From NCBI GenBank assembly GCA_900753285.1, contig CAADYN010000052.1, positions 1 through 19,359 on the forward strand: DNA of 19,359 bases. Direction: 5' to 3'. Source of the DNA: Clostridia bacterium. GTDB lineage: Bacteria; Bacillota; Clostridia; Oscillospirales; CAG-272. Both the position numbers and the translations under genes were made by a program. A model generated the notes under the pieces. It was not told where the DNA came from. It was given only the letters and a program-made list of their open reading frames with translations, and ran no database searches. Shown piece after piece: positions 5,810-13,882 of this stretch. The stretch's first letter is position 1. Every line of letters starts with the position of its first letter.

Positions 5810-6487
5810 GGATACTTCCCGGTTTTCGCGATTTACCTTTCCGCTGTCTATTCTGTACACGGTGTCGGCAAGGCTAGCTAAATTTGCGTCGTGCGTTACG
5901 ATTATCAGCGTGTGTCCCTCTTCGTGCAGCTTCATAAACAGGCTTATTATTTCGTCCGAGGTCTCTTTGTCAAGGTTTCCCGTCGGCTCGTCCGCTATCA
6001 GCATAAGAGGTCGGTTTATCAGTGCTCTGGCAATGGCGACACGCTGCATCTGACCGCCCGACAGCTCCGTTGGCAAATGCTCGAGCCTGTCGTTTATTCC
6101 GAGTATTTCCGTGATGTAGTCAAACCACTCCTCATCAGGTTTATGTCCGTCTAAAAGCGACGGGAGAATAATGTTCTCTCTTGCGGTAAGCCCGGGGAGC
6201 AAATTGAACTGCTGATACACGAATCCGATTTTTCTCCGCTTTATCTCAGCGATTTTATTTCCCGAGGCGGCGGTCATATCTGTCCCGTCAAGGATTATCT
6301 TTCCGCTTGTGGGTGTTATGTTGCCGGCAATGAGACTAAGCAGCGTTGACTTTCCCGAGCCTGACGCACCGACTACTGCCGTAAACTCGCCCTTCTTTAC
6401 GCTGAGCCATGCATCGTGAACCGCGCAAATATGCTTATCTCCCTGCACATATACTTTATTCAGCGCCGAGACTTTCAGTATCTCCAT
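5807..6487 (-). CDS. ABC transporter ATP-binding protein, MacB/LolD type
   Basis: The 226-residue product is a complete nucleotide-binding subunit: Walker A GASGSGKST (40-48), Q-loop VYQQFNLLPGLTARENI (Q92/93), signature LSGGQMQ (142-148), Walker B LMLIADEP (161-168), D-loop GNLD and switch histidine H199. The NLLPGLTARENI stretch is typical of ATPases partnering FtsX-type permeases (MacB, LolD, FtsE, BceA). It overlaps the end of the permease gene upstream by 32 bp, so the two are co-translated and form one transporter. Family members move lipoproteins, peptides or antibiotics, or act as mechanotransmitters. The substrate cannot be told. Ribosome site AAGGAGAGG supports the start. Confidence 0.95.
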   Translation of the reverse strand: MEILKVSALNKVYVQGDKHICAVHDAWLSVKKGEFTAVVGASGSGKSTLLSLIAGNITPTSGKIILDGTDMTAASGNKIAEIKRRKIGFVYQQFNLLPGLTARENIILPSLLDGHKPDEEWFDYITEILGINDRLEHLPTELSGGQMQRVAIARALINRPLMLIADEPTGNLDKETSDEIISLFMKLHEEGHTLIIVTHDANLASLADTVYRIDSGKVNRENREVS

Positions 6488-8390
6488 TATCCCTCTCCTT
6501 ACTGTATTTTTTTACGATACCATGAAACGCAATCATCGACGGTATCACAAAATTCGCGGCTGTTATCAAAACTGCTCCGACATACACTGCAAATATGCCG
6601 AACGAGAACGGAATAGTATTCTTTATCGCTCCCGCCACAGCGCAGACCGACACGATAAGCACGGAGCAAACGGCGCTCCTCATTCCCATCTCGATAAGCA
6701 ATAGCTTTTTAAGCTGTCTCTTTTCCGCGCCTATGCTGTACAGAACCGAAATCTCATCACGCCGTGAATACACCTCAAACATCAAAACCGCCCACAATGT
6801 TACGGAAGACGTCAGAATCATCGCGGCAGAACGGAGCATATCCACTTTTTTTGAGCGTTCAATTATAATTCTGCGGTCCTCGATTTCCTGTCTCTCGTCA
6901 CTGTATGAATTCGGAAAGGTATCATTCAACCATGCTCTGATATCGGAGAGCTCCTGCTCTGTCACGTCTTCTTTCAAATAAACAAACAGTGAGCGCGGCG
7001 TTGTCTCTATTCCGGTCAGTGCGCTGAACGTGTCCATCGTGCAGTAAAGCATCGGATATGTAGGAGACCTGTCGGTTTTATATGTGCCGGATATTTTAAT
7101 GTCAAGCTCCCGATTTGTCTGTATAGAAACAATCTCTATAGTGTCCCCTGCTTTGTATTGGTCGCTGAATATTTCGTCTATGTAGACCTCTCCCTCTTTC
7201 ACGGAAGGGTCGTCATACACTATCTGAAACATTGCGAGTACAGTATTCTGACTTACTGTTTTTGCTCCTTTTACCTTGAAATTATTATTGTAATATGTGT
7301 ATCCTACTTTGTCTACGCATGAAAAGCCGAGCAGCGCGTCTATATCCTCCTGCCGCAGTGTAGACACATCCGCGATATACGGGTCGGATATAATAAAATC
7401 GCAGCCGTATCTTTTGACGTACGGTTCATATCCGTAGTTCATTTCGTAAACGGCATATCCGAAAACGGGCAGGATGAGCATTACCGCAACCACTGTGAGC
7501 GTTCGGTTTCTCGTGAATTTCAAGAACGGAAGAAGCGCGAATATCGATTTTTTCTTCATGGAGGAAGCTGTCCGTTTGAAGTTTCCCGTGCGGTTCAGTG
7601 TTTTTTCGAGTGTATGCGAGCCGAAATACTTATGTAATGTTATAAAGTACGCAAGCATAGTAGTAAGAAGCGCGAGTGCGAGCACAAATATCTGCTTTTT
7701 CGTCTGAAAGCGATATACAGCGTGGCCTACCGACGACATTGTAATTTTCACTTTAAAAAATAGCGAAACGAGCAGTCTCAAAGCCAGTCCCGCAGCAGGA
7801 AGCGCCAATAATACAGCTAAAACATACACCGCGAAGACTTCAATGCCGACGATAATCATAAACTGCCCCGTACTCATTCCGACAGACTTATAAATCGCGA
7901 AATCTTTATGCTGGCGTTCAATGAAAACATTAAAAATGTAGTATACTGATACCAAGGAGACGGCACTCATAATAAATTTTATAACTGTAACGAACCCTTC
8001 TTCAAAAAGCGGCGCGAAAAACTCCGGTGTGTAGAACAGCATTCTGAGATCCTTTTTGCTGTCTATTATTATCCTGGAAGTCTTGTCAGCGACTTCTCTT
8101 GATGAGGGAATATCATCACAGGCAATATATATCGCGCCGTCTTCATACCAAATCGTGACATTTTCAAGGGAGTCAAACATGGAAATATCTTCTTCCGACG
8201 CGTTGCGCACCTTAATATTCGCGCCGTTTGACTCTTCAAGTTTTTGCAAAAACTCGCCGTATGAGAGTGAGTCCGCGTAAGCGCTGAAAAACGCAAGCGA
8301 AAAAACAGACAGGAACAAAACGGCGAACACGCAAATATACGCGGTTTTATGCTGACGCAGGCAATTTTTTATAAGCAGCAGGTATAACAT
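6456..8390 (-). CDS. FtsX-family ABC transporter permease
   Basis: The 644-residue product has two copies of the FtsX layout. Half one: a membrane helix at about 17-38, an external domain to about 130, then three helices (about 133-155, 178-210 and 233-252). Half two: a helix at about 297-316, a larger external domain to about 530, then three helices to about 628. Each half has the conserved cytoplasmic segment, ERQHKDFAIYKSVGMS at 158-173 and SRRDEISVLYSIGAEK in the second half. It forms a transporter with the ATPase encoded 3' and overlapping it. The external domains are too divergent for me to assign a substrate. Its promoter lies at 8427-8456. Confidence 0.92.
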   Translation of the reverse strand: MLYLLLIKNCLRQHKTAYICVFAVLFLSVFSLAFFSAYADSLSYGEFLQKLEESNGANIKVRNASEEDISMFDSLENVTIWYEDGAIYIACDDIPSSREVADKTSRIIIDSKKDLRMLFYTPEFFAPLFEEGFVTVIKFIMSAVSLVSVYYIFNVFIERQHKDFAIYKSVGMSTGQFMIIVGIEVFAVYVLAVLLALPAAGLALRLLVSLFFKVKITMSSVGHAVYRFQTKKQIFVLALALLTTMLAYFITLHKYFGSHTLEKTLNRTGNFKRTASSMKKKSIFALLPFLKFTRNRTLTVVAVMLILPVFGYAVYEMNYGYEPYVKRYGCDFIISDPYIADVSTLRQEDIDALLGFSCVDKVGYTYYNNNFKVKGAKTVSQNTVLAMFQIVYDDPSVKEGEVYIDEIFSDQYKAGDTIEIVSIQTNRELDIKISGTYKTDRSPTYPMLYCTMDTFSALTGIETTPRSLFVYLKEDVTEQELSDIRAWLNDTFPNSYSDERQEIEDRRIIIERSKKVDMLRSAAMILTSSVTLWAVLMFEVYSRRDEISVLYSIGAEKRQLKKLLLIEMGMRSAVCSVLIVSVCAVAGAIKNTIPFSFGIFAVYVGAVLITAANFVIPSMIAFHGIVKKYSKERDNGDTESLGAE

Positions 8391-8426
8391 GATTTAGTCC
8401 GCCTCTCGAAAATATTGTTCAAATGT

Positions 8427-8456
8427 ATTATACCATACCCGCCTTGGTTTCGTCAA
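8427..8456 (-). promoter_or_regulatory. Promoter of the FtsX permease-ATPase pair
   Basis: On the minus strand -35 TTGACG (8451-8456) and -10 TATAAT (8427-8432) are 18 bp apart, 37 bp before the permease start codon. No operator resembling those of the three TetR genes was seen here. Confidence 0.75.
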
Positions 8457-8499
8457 TATATAAATATACAGTTGTAATTATTATTTCGTTTCGGTTAAC

Positions 8500-8531
8500 G
8501 GCACAAATATCAAACAAAGTGGCGCAAATAT
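8500..8531. repeat. Direct repeat GGCrCAAATAT, two copies 21 bp apart
   Basis: GGCACAAATAT (8500-8510) and GGCGCAAATAT (8521-8531) differ at one base. They lie in the divergent region between the permease promoter and the TetR3 promoter, with the second copy ending 26 bp before the TetR3 -35. The 21-bp period is two helical turns, which fits a protein bound on one DNA face. The rest of 8457-8557 is AT-rich, and I see no gene in it. Confidence 0.4.
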
Positions 8532-8557
8532 ATTATCCGTTTTTTCTTCGCTCCGTA

Positions 8558-8617
8558 TTGACATTTTATCCCCGAAGGTGCTATAATAACTGCGTTATTG
8601 ATAACGGCATTATTGAT
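8558..8617 (+). promoter_or_regulatory. TetR3 promoter and downstream operators
   Basis: A perfect -35 (TTGACA, 8558-8563) and -10 (TATAAT, 8582-8587) are 18 bp apart. Just after them, at the expected transcription start, is the perfect palindrome CGTTATTGATAACG (8593-8606). A degenerate second copy containing the same TTATTGAT core follows 14 bp later (8610-8617). TetR3 is the likely ligand. These sites are unrelated to the ACCG-type operators of TetR1 and TetR2. Confidence 0.8.
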
Positions 8618-8635
8618 TATGGGGGAGGCGGAAAT

Positions 8636-9244
8636 ATGGCGAACCGTGACCATTCACTCGACGACGGAATTATTCGAGCGGCATATGAAGAGTTTCTTGC
8701 GCACGGCTTTCAAAACGCGTCTCTGCACAAAATCGCGGAGAAAGCCGGAGTCACCACGGGAGCAATCTACACCAGATACAAGAACAAGGACGCGCTGTTT
8801 GTCAGTCTGCTGAGCGGATTTATAGACAAGCTCGGTGAGATTTTCACGCCTGCCGCCGCCGAATACGAAAAAGCCGGACAAATAGGCACAACGGAAGCTC
8901 TGCTTAACGCCATAAACTATGAGGAGAGGATATACTTTCGACTGCTCAGCGACTACTATGACGAATGCACTCTGTTTTTCAGCCGAAGCGACGGAAGCTC
9001 CGTTGAAAAGATGGTGAGCAGGCTGATGGACACAAAGACCGAGCAGACCGTTGAGTTTTTCACCGGAGTTTACGGAAAAGCACCGAACGCGGACGCTGTC
9101 AGGCTCATCATGGGGGCGCAGTTCTGGTATTTCCGTCAGCTGCTGAACGAACGTCACGACGAAGAAAGGGTCATATCCTGCCTTCACGCACTGCTTGACT
9201 TTTCCAACGCGGGATGGCGTCAGCTTTGCGATTCACTTAAATAA
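8636..9244 (+). CDS. TetR-family transcriptional regulator (TetR3)
   Basis: The 202-residue product has a TetR DNA-binding domain with the helix-turn-helix at about 29-48 (SLHKIAEKAGVTTGAIYTRY), followed by a helical sensor domain. The frame is open far upstream, but the ATG at 8636 has a strong ribosome site (GGGGGAGG) and lies after the promoter and operator, so it is chosen. It is the first gene of the plus-strand run leading to the ECF and exporter-fold ABC genes and probably controls them. A hairpin just after its stop codon may reduce read-through into the transport genes. Its sequence is not close to TetR1 or TetR2 beyond the DNA-binding domain. Confidence 0.93.
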   Translation: MANRDHSLDDGIIRAAYEEFLAHGFQNASLHKIAEKAGVTTGAIYTRYKNKDALFVSLLSGFIDKLGEIFTPAAAEYEKAGQIGTTEALLNAINYEERIYFRLLSDYYDECTLFFSRSDGSSVEKMVSRLMDTKTEQTVEFFTGVYGKAPNADAVRLIMGAQFWYFRQLLNERHDEERVISCLHALLDFSNAGWRQLCDSLK

Positions 9245-9248
9245 ATTT

Positions 9249-9273
9249 CGGGTAGTATTTCTGCCCGTTTCTT
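9249..9273 (+). terminator. Hairpin with short T-rich tail between TetR3 and the ECF gene
   Basis: CGGGTAG (9249-9255) pairs with CTGCCCG (9261-9267), with one G-U pair and a TATTT loop, followed by TTTCTT. It starts 5 bases after the TetR3 stop codon. The stem is short and the tail is not a pure T-run, so partial termination or attenuation is more likely than a full stop. Confidence 0.5.
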
Positions 9274-9283
9274 ACGGCGTTCA

Positions 9284-9299
9284 GTTAGACTATGCTAAC
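9284..9299. promoter_or_regulatory. Palindrome GTTAG-N6-CTAAC before the ECF gene
   Basis: GTTAGACTATGCTAAC is a perfect inverted repeat of 5-base arms, 18 bp before the ECF start codon and after the TetR3 hairpin. TTAG/CTAA half-sites recall those of iron- or manganese-sensing DtxR/MntR-family repressors, although the spacing differs from the classic 19-bp DtxR box. The sequence TATGCT inside it could serve as a weak -10 with TTTCTT 17 bp upstream. Function is inferred. Confidence 0.45.
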
Positions 9300-9317
9300 C
9301 AGCAAAAGAGATAATTT

Positions 9318-11477
9318 ATGATAGATTTTGAATTTGAATTTCAATACGCGGAAGAGAAAAAGCCGACGCTCGGGCATACATGCGGACACATTCCTGCGGG
9401 GCGCTGTGTAGTGCTGTGCGGCGGAAGCGGATGCGGTAAATCTACACTTCTGCGGTGCATAAACGGACTTATTCCGCAATTCTACGAGGGCGAGCTGAAA
9501 GGCTTCTGTCGTCTCGGCGGCAAAGACATGGCGGGAATGAGCATCGGTGAGATAGGCGAGCTTGCGGCATCGGTATTCCAGGATCCGCGAAGCCAGTTTT
9601 TCACCGTCAACAGCTCGAACGAAGTGGCGTTCGGGCTTGAGAATCACGGACTGATGCAGGAAGAAATACGACAGCGCGTGGACAAGGCTTTCGGCGTATT
9701 CCATCTCGAGAGGCTGAAGAACCGCAATGTCTATGAGCTATCGAGCGGCGAACGTCAGCTGATATCAATCCTTTCCGCATGGGCTATGGACACGGACATT
9801 TTCCTGCTCGACGAACCCACAGCAAACCTTGACTTCGCGGCGACGGAACAGCTGAAGGAGATACTGCTCGAGCTGAAAAACCAGGGAAAGACGATACTTC
9901 TAAGCGAGCACAGGCTGTATTATCTTGCCGATATTGCCGACGAATTCTGGGTCATGGCAGACGGTGAAATCAAGGCAAACTACTCTTCGGACGACGCAAA
10001 AAAGCTATCAGAGGAGGAGAAGAGGACACTGTCGCTGCGCACTCTTGACTTAAACCAAGTGACGGTTTCCGAAAAGCATACTGCCGGCACATACACAAAG
10101 GCGCTTGAGGTTTCGGATATCAGCTACAGATACGCGAAAAAGACGGGCGATATTTTATCAGGAGTGAGCTTTTCCGTAGGGGAGCACGAGACAGTCGGTC
10201 TTGTAGGCGCAAACGGATGCGGCAAGACTACGATAGGAAAGCTCATCTCGGGGCTGTACAAACCGTCAGGCGGGCAGATATCGCTCTTTGGGAAAGTGCA
10301 GAATCCGAAACAGTTGCAAAAGCAGGTCATGTTCATCATGCAGGAGGCGGAGTTCCAGTTCTTCACGAATTCTGTCATGCACGAGCTGCAATACGGTCAC
10401 AAGGTCACGCCGGAATTCACGAAAAAGGCGGAAGCTCTGCTCATCAGCATGGGAATGTGGGAGTGCCGCGACAGACACCCGTTCTCACTCTCCGGCGGAC
10501 AAATGCAGAAGCTGACACTCATGATGGCGTACCTCTCCGACAAGCCGATAGTCATACTGGACGAACCGACAGCGGGACAGGATGCGAAAAGTCTTGAAAA
10601 ATGCGCGGCGTTGATTCGCGAGATGAGCAAGGAGAAAACCGTTCTCATAATCACGCACGACCTTGAACTAATCGCAAAAGCCTGTGACCGATGCATCGGA
10701 CTCTCCGGCGGACAAAAAGACGCGGAATTCACAATAAGCGCGGAAAGTGAGCTGCAAAAGGTTCGGCTGTACATGGAAAAGTTCACACCCGTGCAGATTA
10801 AGCCGCAGAAGACGCACCGTGAGCTGTTCCATCCCGCGACAAAGCTGATATTCTGGCTTGCCATGATGGTCGTGATATCCACGTCAAACAATCAATTGGT
10901 ATATTCTTCCTACGCCGCGCTGATTCTGCTGACTGCCGCTGATGGATGGCTCGGAACTGCTGCTGCGGGAGGACTTAGCTTTACGGCACTGTGGTTGGCA
11001 GGTACGCTCCTTCCGAACACTGTATTTTCGTTCATGCTCGTGCTGTTTCCGCGTATCATTGCAGTCGGTATCTCAATGCGTATGCTTATCGGAAGAAACG
11101 AGGCGAGCCGTACTCTGACCGCGCTTCGTGAAATGCATCTGCCGGAGAGGTTTATTATGATAGTCGCAGTGGTCTTCCGCTTCTTCCCCGTGCTTTCGGG
11201 AGACATGAAGCTGCTCAGACAGTCTATTCGCACACGCGGAGCATTCGCAACACTATGGCAGAAGCTTAAAGCTTTCCCGTCATACATTGAGATTTTGACC
11301 GTTCCCATGGCTCTGCGCGTTATCCGAATTGCAGAAACACTCTCAGCCTCCGCAGAAACACGAGGTATCGACTTAAAGCGGAGAAAGAGCAACTACCTCT
11401 CGCTTGACTTTTCCGCATGGGACATCGCTTTCTTATTCATTTTGGCAATATCCGTCGCCGCAGGCTTTATTCTGTGA
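9318..11477 (+). CDS. Fused ECF energizing protein: two ATPases plus EcfT transmembrane domain
   Basis: The 719-residue product joins the whole energy-coupling module in one chain. ATPase 1: Walker A GGSGCGKST (35-43), Q-loop FQDPRSQFF (87-95), signature LSSGERQ (141-147), Walker B IFLLDEP (161-167), H198. ATPase 2: Walker A GANGCGKTT (297-305), Q342, signature LSGGQMQ (391-397), Walker B IVILDEP (411-417), H447. From about 500 a membrane domain follows with the two coupling motifs of EcfT/CbiQ proteins, TRG at 639-641 and TRG at 681-683. These parts are usually separate EcfA, EcfA' and EcfT proteins. It should pair with the S component encoded 57 bp downstream to import a small molecule. The start has only a modest ribosome site. 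Confidence 0.93.
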   Translation: MIDFEFEFQYAEEKKPTLGHTCGHIPAGRCVVLCGGSGCGKSTLLRCINGLIPQFYEGELKGFCRLGGKDMAGMSIGEIGELAASVFQDPRSQFFTVNSSNEVAFGLENHGLMQEEIRQRVDKAFGVFHLERLKNRNVYELSSGERQLISILSAWAMDTDIFLLDEPTANLDFAATEQLKEILLELKNQGKTILLSEHRLYYLADIADEFWVMADGEIKANYSSDDAKKLSEEEKRTLSLRTLDLNQVTVSEKHTAGTYTKALEVSDISYRYAKKTGDILSGVSFSVGEHETVGLVGANGCGKTTIGKLISGLYKPSGGQISLFGKVQNPKQLQKQVMFIMQEAEFQFFTNSVMHELQYGHKVTPEFTKKAEALLISMGMWECRDRHPFSLSGGQMQKLTLMMAYLSDKPIVILDEPTAGQDAKSLEKCAALIREMSKEKTVLIITHDLELIAKACDRCIGLSGGQKDAEFTISAESELQKVRLYMEKFTPVQIKPQKTHRELFHPATKLIFWLAMMVVISTSNNQLVYSSYAALILLTAADGWLGTAAAGGLSFTALWLAGTLLPNTVFSFMLVLFPRIIAVGISMRMLIGRNEASRTLTALREMHLPERFIMIVAVVFRFFPVLSGDMKLLRQSIRTRGAFATLWQKLKAFPSYIEILTVPMALRVIRIAETLSASAETRGIDLKRRKSNYLSLDFSAWDIAFLFILAISVAAGFIL

Positions 11478-11534
11478 CAGCTGCCCGAAAACGGCTTTCA
11501 ACATAAAATATAATCATAAAAGGAGTTTTTATCC

Positions 11535-12110
11535 ATGAGCACCGCAAACACAAATAAGCTGAAAGTCCAGGACATAATTACCGTCGTCCTGCTTTCCCTC
11601 ATCAACGTAGTAATTTTCTTCGCAAGCTCTCTTCTTTACGCGACACCCGTTACAATTATCCTCATGCCCGTGTTCTTTTCACTGCTTGAGGGCGTTATCT
11701 ACTTCATCATCGGCACAAAGGTGAAAAAGCCCGGCGCTATCCTCATCTACAGCATTGTCCGCGCCATCATGGGTGGATATCTGCCTTACATAATCCTGTT
11801 CATCGTCTCCGGAATTATAGGTGAGCTTATCCTTCACAAGGCAGGCTACGGAAACGGCAAGGCTCTTACTGTAAGCTACATTATCACTCAGGTTCTCGCC
11901 GCTTTCGGAAGCACTATTATCCCCTACGGCATCGCGGCTAAGGCTATGGCTGACCAGATGGTGACGGACGGTCGTCAGGACAATATTCTCGCAGCTTCCG
12001 ACATTTTGCAGTCATGGGTATCTGTCACGCTCGTTGCCGGTGTTATCGTTGCCGCCTTTATCGGAGCGACTATCGGCAAAAAAATCGTTAAAAAGCACCT
12101 TGCGGCTTAA
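11535..12110 (+). CDS. ECF transporter S component, Trep_Strep (MptE-like) family
   Basis: The 191-residue hydrophobic product has about six membrane segments and fits the Trep_Strep family of ECF substrate-binding proteins (resembling PF09605/TIGR02185). Features include an N-terminal LKVQDIITVVLLSLINVVIFF, the segment TPVTIILMPVFFSLLEGVIYFIIG, and a basic end (GKKIVKKHLAA). The S component sets substrate specificity; for this family the substrate is, to my knowledge, not firmly known. It has a good ribosome site (AAAAGGAG). It follows the ECF energizing gene and precedes a pair of exporter-fold ABC proteins by 14 bp, an arrangement that suggests a shared substrate pathway. Confidence 0.88.
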   Translation: MSTANTNKLKVQDIITVVLLSLINVVIFFASSLLYATPVTIILMPVFFSLLEGVIYFIIGTKVKKPGAILIYSIVRAIMGGYLPYIILFIVSGIIGELILHKAGYGNGKALTVSYIITQVLAAFGSTIIPYGIAAKAMADQMVTDGRQDNILAASDILQSWVSVTLVAGVIVAAFIGATIGKKIVKKHLAA

Positions 12111-12124
12111 CAGGAGAAAAACCA

Positions 12125-13882
12125 ATGAACAAATCCACCGAACAAAAGCGCTCCACGGCTTCCTGGCTTATGGAGCTTGCGGAAGGAAAACGCGGTGAAT
12201 ACGCTCTCAGCATAGTGACTGCACTTCTCGGCGTTGTCTGCTCGCTCATTCCGTATTTCATAATCATTAAAATCATAACCGCACTGATAAACGGCACGGC
12301 TGAGCTTTCACACTGCCTTACTCTCTGCGTATGGATGGCGCTCTGCTGGATTCTGAGATATGCACTGCACAGCGTCTCCACCTCCCTCTCACATCACGCG
12401 ACATTTCAGGTGCTTGCGAACACGCGAATTCGACTGCTCGACAAATTAGCTACTCTTCCGCTCGGCACTGTGCTTGACCGCTCTTCCGGCTCGTACAAGA
12501 ACATCATTGTGGAGCGCGTTGATTCAATTGAAACCACCCTTGCGCATCTTCTGCCGGAAATGACGTCGAACATTGTCGGAGCTGCGGCTGTGCTGATACT
12601 GCTGTTTGTGCTTGACTGGCGTATGGGGCTTTCCATGCTTATAGTAGTGCCGCTCGGTATAATCTGCTTCATGTCAATGTTCAGCGGATATAACGAGAAG
12701 TTTCAGCGCACCGTCACATCAACAAAAGCTCTCAACGACACTGCTGTTGAATACATCGGGGGAATTGAGGTTATAAAAGCCTTCGGTCAGTCGAAAACAA
12801 GCTACGCAAAGTTTGTGTCCGCCGCAAAGGAAGGTGCAGACTGCTTTATCGACTGGATGCGCGGAAGCCTCTTCGGTCAGGTTGCGGGTATGGCGATATT
12901 CCCTTCCACACTGCTCGGTATTCTCCCCGTCGGATGCCTGCTTTATATGCGCGGCTCTCTCTCGGCTGAAACTTTCCTTACCGTCATAGTGCTCTCTTTC
13001 GGTGTCATGCAGCCGCTTATCACAGCTTTTTCCTACACCGACGACATCGCTCAGGTAACGACAATCGTGGGAGAAGTAGCCGATGTTCTCTCGGGAGAGG
13101 ATATGCACCGTCCCGAAAAAGCGGAAAAACTGCCGGCTGACAACTCGATTGAGCTGAAAAACGTGCGTTTTGCTTATCACGACAAGGAAGTGCTCCACGG
13201 AATTAACTTAAAAATCAAGCCTGGCACGGTAAACGCTCTTGTAGGTCCATCCGGCAGCGGAAAATCCACAATCGCACGTCTTGTCGCTTCTCTTTGGGAT
13301 GTAAAGGACGGTTCTATTGAGCTTGGCGGCGTGGACATAAGAACTCTACCGCTGAAGGACTGCACCTCGCGCATTGCTTACGTATCGCAGGACAACTACC
13401 TCTTCGATCTTTCCGTCATGGACAACATCCGTATGGGAAAGAAGTGTGCGAGCGACGAGGAAGTTATAGCGGCGGCTGAAAAATGCGGCTGTCACGAGTT
13501 CATCATGGGTCTTGAAAACGGGTATCAGACATTCTGCGGCTCCTCCGGCGGTCATCTTTCGGGCGGGGAGAGACAGCGCATTTCCATCGCGAGAGCTATG
13601 CTGAAGGACGCGCCCATTGTAATCCTCGACGAAGCCACCTCGTACACCGACCCCGAAAACGAAGCTGTCATTCAGTCGGCACTGGCAAAGCTCGTACAGG
13701 GCAAAACAGTTCTCGTAATTGCTCACCGACTTTCAACCATAGCTGACGCCGACCAGATAATCGTGGTAAATCACGGAGAGATAGAAGCCGCGGGAACACA
13801 GGAAGAGCTTCTTAAATCCTGCCCGCTCTACAAAACCATGTGGGAAGCTCACATCAGCGTAAAAGACGGGGAGGCTATGTAA
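12125..13882 (+). CDS. Exporter-fold ABC transporter, half one of a heterodimer
   Basis: The 585-residue product has six membrane helices (about 25-315) and one ATPase domain (about 342-580). Motifs: Walker A GPSGSGKST (374-382), Q422 in VSQDNYLF, signature LSGGERQ (478-484), Walker B IVILDEAT (498-505) and H534. The catalytic glutamate (E503) is present. The layout is that of type IV ABC half-transporters (MsbA-like), which includes the siderophore importers YbtP/YbtQ and IrtA/IrtB as well as drug exporters. It overlaps the next gene by one base (TAATG) and should form a heterodimer with it. Direction of transport cannot be read from the sequence; the neighbouring ECF genes favour uptake. 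Confidence 0.93.
   Translation: MNKSTEQKRSTASWLMELAEGKRGEYALSIVTALLGVVCSLIPYFIIIKIITALINGTAELSHCLTLCVWMALCWILRYALHSVSTSLSHHATFQVLANTRIRLLDKLATLPLGTVLDRSSGSYKNIIVERVDSIETTLAHLLPEMTSNIVGAAAVLILLFVLDWRMGLSMLIVVPLGIICFMSMFSGYNEKFQRTVTSTKALNDTAVEYIGGIEVIKAFGQSKTSYAKFVSAAKEGADCFIDWMRGSLFGQVAGMAIFPSTLLGILPVGCLLYMRGSLSAETFLTVIVLSFGVMQPLITAFSYTDDIAQVTTIVGEVADVLSGEDMHRPEKAEKLPADNSIELKNVRFAYHDKEVLHGINLKIKPGTVNALVGPSGSGKSTIARLVASLWDVKDGSIELGGVDIRTLPLKDCTSRIAYVSQDNYLFDLSVMDNIRMGKKCASDEEVIAAAEKCGCHEFIMGLENGYQTFCGSSGGHLSGGERQRISIARAMLKDAPIVILDEATSYTDPENEAVIQSALAKLVQGKTVLVIAHRLSTIADADQIIVVNHGEIEAAGTQEELLKSCPLYKTMWEAHISVKDGEAM

Noticed and set aside
8654..9187. Antisense frame of 177 codons opposite TetR3
   Set aside because: TetR3 has a clear promoter, ribosome site and domain; the antisense product has no recognisable motif.
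9245..9317. Riboswitch before the ECF gene
   Set aside because: Only 73 bases are available, with one short hairpin and one palindrome. This is too small for the cobalamin, TPP or other vitamin riboswitches common before ECF genes, and none of their conserved motifs was seen.
10397..10891. Antisense frame of 164 codons opposite the ECF gene
   Set aside because: It is the complement of conserved ATPase sequence, and no start signal was seen.
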